Positions 60,414 to 64,000 of a DNA stretch of 64,000 bases are shown here, piece after piece. The notes under the pieces were generated by a model. The model did no database searches and was not told the DNA's origin. It worked only from the letters and a program-made list of their open reading frames with translations. Origin of the DNA: Hymenobacter rigui (GTDB taxonomy: Bacteria > Bacteroidota > Bacteroidia > Cytophagales > Hymenobacteraceae); NCBI RefSeq assembly GCF_003944715.1, contig NZ_RWIT01000008.1:124001-188000 (forward strand). The letters are read 5' to 3'. How positions within the stretch are numbered: the stretch's first letter is position 1; the number at the start of each line of letters is the position of its first letter. A program made the position numbers and the translations under genes.

Positions 60414-61637
60414 TTACCGCGCAGCCCTTAGTAACTTCGCCGTGCCCAACGCTGCGATACTCCGCAGGGCCTGCCGCAGCAGGGCCTGCCCATCGGGGCC
60501 ATACAAAAAGCTGTGGCCGCCTTTGCCTTTGGGCACCGTCTGTAAAATCCAGTTGGGGCGGCCGGGGCGGTGCGCGTCGTAGGCAGCGCGGACCGCGGCA
60601 TAGGCATAAACGTCATCATCCTCTGCACTCAGCATCAGCACGGGCTTGGTCTTGCCGAGTGGGCCATAGGTGGCCTGCGCCAGCAGCAGCTTGGGCGCGG
60701 GCGCCAGGGCCACAAACCGGCTGAAGGGCGCGGCCGGCTGCGCGGCAAACCACAGGACCGCCGAGCCGCCATTGCTCATGCCCGCCAGCGTGGTCCGGGC
60801 CGGGTCTGTGCGGTAGCGGGCGCGCACGGCCTCCACGATGCGCAGTACCTGCGCAAACGCGGCCGGCTGCTCCACCCAGCCGAAGCTGGTGCGGCCGAAC
60901 GGATACACCACCAGCGCATTGGCCGGGGCAGCGGCAAATACCGGCTCCTGGGTGGCAACGTCGGGGTCGGCGTAGCGAAACTGCGGCGTACTGACCACGC
61001 CGCCGTGCAGATATACCACCACCGGGGCCGGGCGGGCGGGGTCGTAGCCGGCGGGCACGCGCACCAGGTAGGGCATCCGCACCGTGTCGCCCGGCACTTG
61101 GCTGAAATAGAGCGCGAAGCCCGCCGGCGCCGGCGCCACGCGGCCCCGCTGGCGGTCGGTGCCGGCGGGCAATGCCAAGGCCCGGGCCTGCGTTTCAGTC
61201 AGCCACCGGGCGCGGCGGGCCTGTTCGGCCACGGCCTGCTCGGCCAGGGCGCCACGCATGGCCGTGAGCCAGCGCGCCCAGGCGGTTTCATTGGCGCGCA
61301 GGGAAGCCAGGCCCGGGTCGGCAGCAATGTTGGCCAGGTCGCCGGGCTGCATGGGCAGCGGCCGGCGGCGGCTCAGCTGGCCCAGCCAGCGCCAGGCCAG
61401 CGGCTGTTTTTCGGGGCACTGGGCGGACGAGATGGCCGCCGCAAACAAATCAAAAGGCGACGCCCGGGCGGAATCCGATGCGAAAGCCCGCTCAAACAGG
61501 GTCGTCGCCTCGCAAAATTTCCGGGCCTGCACGGCGGCCCCCGCCTCCTCCATAAGTTGCGCGTAGCCGGCGGGGCTCTGAGCCCGGGCAGGCAGGGAAA
61601 GCAGGACGGATAGAACGATAAAAAGCAGCGGTTTCAT
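60414..61637 (-). CDS. Secreted alpha/beta hydrolase, esterase/PHB-depolymerase-like
   Basis: A 407-residue protein with a signal peptide (MKPLLFIVLSVLLSLPARAQ). Residues 25-130 are helical and TPR-like (YAQLMEEAGAAVQARKFCEA, TTLFERAFASDS). The hydrolase part begins near 190: YLVRVPAGYDPARPAPVVVY, LHGGVVSTPQF as the oxyanion loop, nucleophile Ser in TLAGMSNGGSAVLWFAAQP, acid in VLMLSAEDDDVYAYAAV and His in GKGGHSFLYGPDGQALLRQA. It probably hydrolyses an ester outside the cytoplasm; the substrate is unknown. It is downstream of the LytTR pair at 61793-63555 on the same strand. Confidence 0.82.
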   Translation of the reverse strand: MKPLLFIVLSVLLSLPARAQSPAGYAQLMEEAGAAVQARKFCEATTLFERAFASDSARASPFDLFAAAISSAQCPEKQPLAWRWLGQLSRRRPLPMQPGDLANIAADPGLASLRANETAWARWLTAMRGALAEQAVAEQARRARWLTETQARALALPAGTDRQRGRVAPAPAGFALYFSQVPGDTVRMPYLVRVPAGYDPARPAPVVVYLHGGVVSTPQFRYADPDVATQEPVFAAAPANALVVYPFGRTSFGWVEQPAAFAQVLRIVEAVRARYRTDPARTTLAGMSNGGSAVLWFAAQPAAPFSRFVALAPAPKLLLAQATYGPLGKTKPVLMLSAEDDDVYAYAAVRAAYDAHRPGRPNWILQTVPKGKGGHSFLYGPDGQALLRQALRSIAALGTAKLLRAAR

Positions 61638-61792
61638 ACGGCAAAGGGAAAGGTGTAGGAGCAGCGTTAAACCGCTTGAGTTAGGGCAAATGCAGCCTCG
61701 GACCGGCCGGTTGGCCGGCCGGGAATTGGAAGGCGGTTTCTTTAGTGGGTAGACCTGGCAGCAGAAAGCGGGTATGCCGGGGCCGGACCACG

Positions 61793-62494
61793 CTACAGCC
61801 GCTCGTAGAAGGCGGTCCGGTACGCATCGCCGACGGGAATTACCTGGGGAGCACCACCTACTACCTGGATAAAAATGCGGCTGCGCTCCACGGTGTGAAC
61901 GTGGGCCAGCGGCACGATGAACGACTTGTGCACGCGCGCAAACGCCGCGGCGGGCAGGTTCGCTTCCAGGCTAGTGAGCGTTTGCCGGGCGATAATTTTC
62001 TCCGTCGTAGTGTGAATGATGACGTAGTTCTGCAAGCCCTCCAGGTAGAGCACTTCGTCCAGGTCCACCCGCTGCATCCGGTGCTCGGTTTTGACAAACA
62101 GGTAGGGGCGGGCCGTTTGTGCCACCACCGGGCGCAGCCGCCGCTGCGCCTTCTGGACGGCTTGGTGGAACCGCTCGAACGGAATGGGCTTGAGCAGGTA
62201 ATCAACGACGTCGTGCTCGAAGCCCGAAAGCGCGTAATCGGCGTAGGCCGTGGTCAGAATCACCTGGGCGCGCCGGTCCAGGGCTTGCATGAACTGCAGC
62301 CCCGTGAGCTGCGGCATCTGAATGTCGAGAAAAACCAGGTCGACGCGCCGCTCGCCCACCCAGTGCAGGGCCTCCACCGGATTTTCGCTGCTGCCCGCCA
62401 GCCGCAGACTGGGCACCTTCGCCACGTAGTCGGTCAGGATGTCGATGGCAAGGGGTTTATCGTCCACAATCAGGCACTGGATGGGTTCCATCAT
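61793..62494 (-). CDS. LytTR-family response regulator
   Basis: A 233-residue protein. Receiver: CLIVDDKPLAIDILTDYVAK, phospho-acceptor Asp in LVFLDIQMPQLTGLQFMQAL, LTTAYADYALSGFEHDVVDY and Lys in LLKPIPFERF. LytTR domain: YLFVKTEHRMQRVDLDEVLY, LEGLQNYVIIHTTTEKIIAR, FARVHKSFIVPLAHVHTVER. Its start overlaps the stop of the kinase at 62491 (ATGA). It is a typical two-gene LytS/LytTR system of Bacteroidota. Confidence 0.92.
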   Translation of the reverse strand: MMEPIQCLIVDDKPLAIDILTDYVAKVPSLRLAGSSENPVEALHWVGERRVDLVFLDIQMPQLTGLQFMQALDRRAQVILTTAYADYALSGFEHDVVDYLLKPIPFERFHQAVQKAQRRLRPVVAQTARPYLFVKTEHRMQRVDLDEVLYLEGLQNYVIIHTTTEKIIARQTLTSLEANLPAAAFARVHKSFIVPLAHVHTVERSRIFIQVVGGAPQVIPVGDAYRTAFYERL

Positions 62495-63555
62495 AAGTCG
62501 AGGTGAAGCGTAACCTGAAAATCGGTGGGCGTGTCGGCCACGGTCAGCGTGTGCCGCGTCGGATAGAGCAGCGCCAGCCGCCGCCGCACGTTGGGCAGCC
62601 CGATGCCGCCCAGCTGGTCCTTCTGCTGATTATTCTTGGCGTTGTGCAGGCAAAAATCCAGGGTCGTCGCCGTCAGGGTGAGGTGGAGCGTCACCGGCTG
62701 CGCGGGGTTGCTGAGCACCCCGTGTTTGAACGCGTTTTCCACGAAGGACACCAGCAGCAGCGGCGCGATGGTTTGCCCGTTCAGTGCCCCTTGCAGTTGG
62801 TAGTTGAGGTGCAGGTTGCCTTTCGTGCCGAGGCGCTGCAGCTCGATTAATCCGTTCAGGTAATCCAGCTCGCGGATCAGCAGCACCCGGTCGTGGTGGG
62901 CTTCGTGCAGCATGTAGCGCAGCAGCTCGGATAGTTTCAGCAACGCCCCCGGCGCGGCGTCCGACTTCTGATACACCAGCGCGTAGATGTCGTTGATGGT
63001 GTTGAACAGAAAGTGCGGGTTCAGCTGGGAGCGCAGAAAAGTTAGCTCGGCGGTGGTGTTGGCCTGCTGGGTTTCGCGCCGCCGCCGCTCGGCCAGCAGG
63101 TTGTGCCGGATAGCGCCGTAGAGCAGGCCATACAGCACGTAATCGAAATAAACCCGGACACTGTTCTCAACAAACCACTGCGCCGAAAAGGCGTTGTTCA
63201 GGCTGTAGTTGTCGAAGCCGAGCAGGGGTTTGAACACGTAAAACTCCAGCCCGTAGCGCATTCCCGTGATGAGGAGCAGGGTCAGCAGCAGCCCAAGGGC
63301 CGCCCGCCCAACGGGCCGCCAGTCCAGCGCACTGGTTTGCAGCGGCCGGGCCACCAGCCCCATCGACAAGTAAAACGCGGCCGCGTTGATGAGCAGGTAG
63401 CCCAGCCCCAGCAGCCCGTACGTGGCCACCGCCGTTTTGGGCACTGGGTACGCGGGTGCAGCGTACGTTGTCATCACCTCTTTAACGAGTAGCAACGTCC
63501 AGATGAGCAGGTGAACGGGCCATTCGGGGAAGACGCGCGGCCGGACAGCACTCAT
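62491..63555 (-). CDS. LytS-like sensor histidine kinase
   Basis: A 354-residue protein with about four transmembrane helices (VATYGLLGLGYLLINAAAFY, AALGLLLTLLLITGM and others), then the phospho-acceptor motif LRSQLNPHFLFNTINDIYAL with intact His, N-box LLLVSFVENAFKHGVLSN and G-box LGGIGLPNVRRRLALLYP. It phosphorylates the LytTR regulator downstream. Its ATG overlaps by four bases with the stop of the small frame at 63552. Confidence 0.92.
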   Translation of the reverse strand: MSAVRPRVFPEWPVHLLIWTLLLVKEVMTTYAAPAYPVPKTAVATYGLLGLGYLLINAAAFYLSMGLVARPLQTSALDWRPVGRAALGLLLTLLLITGMRYGLEFYVFKPLLGFDNYSLNNAFSAQWFVENSVRVYFDYVLYGLLYGAIRHNLLAERRRRETQQANTTAELTFLRSQLNPHFLFNTINDIYALVYQKSDAAPGALLKLSELLRYMLHEAHHDRVLLIRELDYLNGLIELQRLGTKGNLHLNYQLQGALNGQTIAPLLLVSFVENAFKHGVLSNPAQPVTLHLTLTATTLDFCLHNAKNNQQKDQLGGIGLPNVRRRLALLYPTRHTLTVADTPTDFQVTLHLDL

Positions 63556-63983
63556 AGGTTGGTTAATATGGCGGTGGGGTATGCTGATTCGGGCATGTCA
63601 CAGCATGCCTGCTGCGGCCGCCGGGCTTGCTGCGCAGCGGGCTGGTTGGTGAAGAAGACCAGATGAGCCGGGGTTTCGTTGGCGTAAATCGACTTGTTGG
63701 GCATTCCATGCTTGCCCGCCAGTAGCTGCATAATCCGCAATAACTCAATGCTGGGGTGGGGGATACCGTACTCTGGTCCATCGGTAACAGGCCGGCACGG
63801 GGGGGCGAAAAAGGCATAAACGATCAGCAATGATAGCCAAAAAGGAAACAGTGCTTGTATCGAGAAGGCGCTGGTGGTTGGAGGCGCTTGGGGAGGCCTT
63901 CTGGTGAGTTGATGGCTTAAAGGAAGCGGCTTTTTCCCGTGCGTTGAACTCCGATTGACCAATCCCCCTTTTTCGTTGACCAA
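63552..63983 (-). CDS. Hypothetical protein with one membrane helix
   Basis: A frame of up to 143 codons at the right edge. A hydrophobic segment (ALFPFWLSLLIVYAFFAPPC) is followed by a soluble part (HPSIELLRIMQLLAGKHGMP, NETPAHLVFFTNQP). The stop codon overlaps the start of the kinase by four bases (ATGA), which argues that it is translated, but composition is unusual and the start is uncertain. Confidence 0.4.
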   Translation of the reverse strand: MVNEKGGLVNRSSTHGKKPLPLSHQLTRRPPQAPPTTSAFSIQALFPFWLSLLIVYAFFAPPCRPVTDGPEYGIPHPSIELLRIMQLLAGKHGMPNKSIYANETPAHLVFFTNQPAAQQARRPQQACCDMPESAYPTAILTNL

Positions 63984-64000
63984 CGCCTGTTTTTGGGGTC

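Noticed and set aside
60570..61613. Forward open frame of 347 codons
   Set aside because: Antisense to the secreted hydrolase; Arg/Gly-rich and without a family pattern.
1..64000. CRISPR arrays, rRNA or tRNA genes
   Set aside because: No regularly spaced repeats and no recognisable rRNA or tRNA stretch were noticed on reading; a tRNA scan could not be run.

Overview
The window looks like a chromosomal segment of a Bacteroidota bacterium of the Hymenobacter/Cytophagales type. The signs are paired LytS-like kinases and LytTR regulators with ATGA overlaps, AraC regulators fused to membrane domains, DUF3667 and DUF6624 proteins, a SusA-like GH13 amylase, and GC-rich flanks dotted with decayed insertion sequences. 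No rRNA, tRNA or CRISPR array was seen.

The centre (about 8.1-35.7 kb) is the notable part: a large, AT-richer RiPP locus of the proteusin (NHLP leader) class. It holds five intact NHLP precursor genes ending in a double-glycine motif or close to it (9225, 11708, 12710, 13829, 14193), one decayed precursor copy (12216), one NHLP-like precursor truncated by an IS630 element (23691), and one short double-glycine precursor with a different leader next to a Cys-rich protein (13122/13358). Tailoring candidates are a stand-alone LanM-type dehydratase without a cyclase domain (17412, like PoyF), a GT-B glycosyltransferase (14976), a SAM methyltransferase (16745), a FeeM/LuxI-like N-acyltransferase (22286) and a ThiF/E1-like adenylyltransferase (8099). 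Export is encoded by a complete NHLM cassette: TolC, HlyD, C39 peptidase-ABC exporter, a second ABC exporter, and a terminal HExxH protein (26545-35657). Regulation may involve a TPR-class III adenylate cyclase whose GTG start overlaps a precursor stop codon, a stand-alone cyclic-nucleotide-binding protein, a LuxR-type and an AraC-type regulator, and ACTACA/TGTAGT dyads before the acyltransferase.

The left flank (0-8 kb) carries PAS and small hypothetical genes, a Tn3-family remnant with perfect 37-bp inverted ends that truncates an AlbA_2/RecG-like gene, a DUF6624 lipoprotein and a frameshifted TonB-like gene. The locus itself is riddled with IS relics (IS5-like, IS3-like, IS630), so it has been a hotspot for insertion and was probably acquired horizontally.

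The right flank (36-64 kb) has a cNMP-binding protein, a frameshifted IS110 transposase, truncated genes, a GH13 amylase next to an AraC-type membrane regulator with a starch-binding-like domain, a LytTR operon whose first-listed kinase lacks the phospho-acceptor His, secreted proteins, a serine hydrolase, a second membrane AraC regulator, a PAS-rich hybrid kinase with its sigma-54 activator, a BLUF photoreceptor, an esterase and a second LytTR/LytS pair.

Working model (inference): precursors are made in excess from short units, bound through their NHLP leaders, dehydrated at Ser/Thr near the start of the core, further modified by sugar, methyl or acyl transfer, then cleaved after GG by the C39 domain and exported through the TolC channel. 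Which precursor meets which enzyme cannot be told from the sequence.
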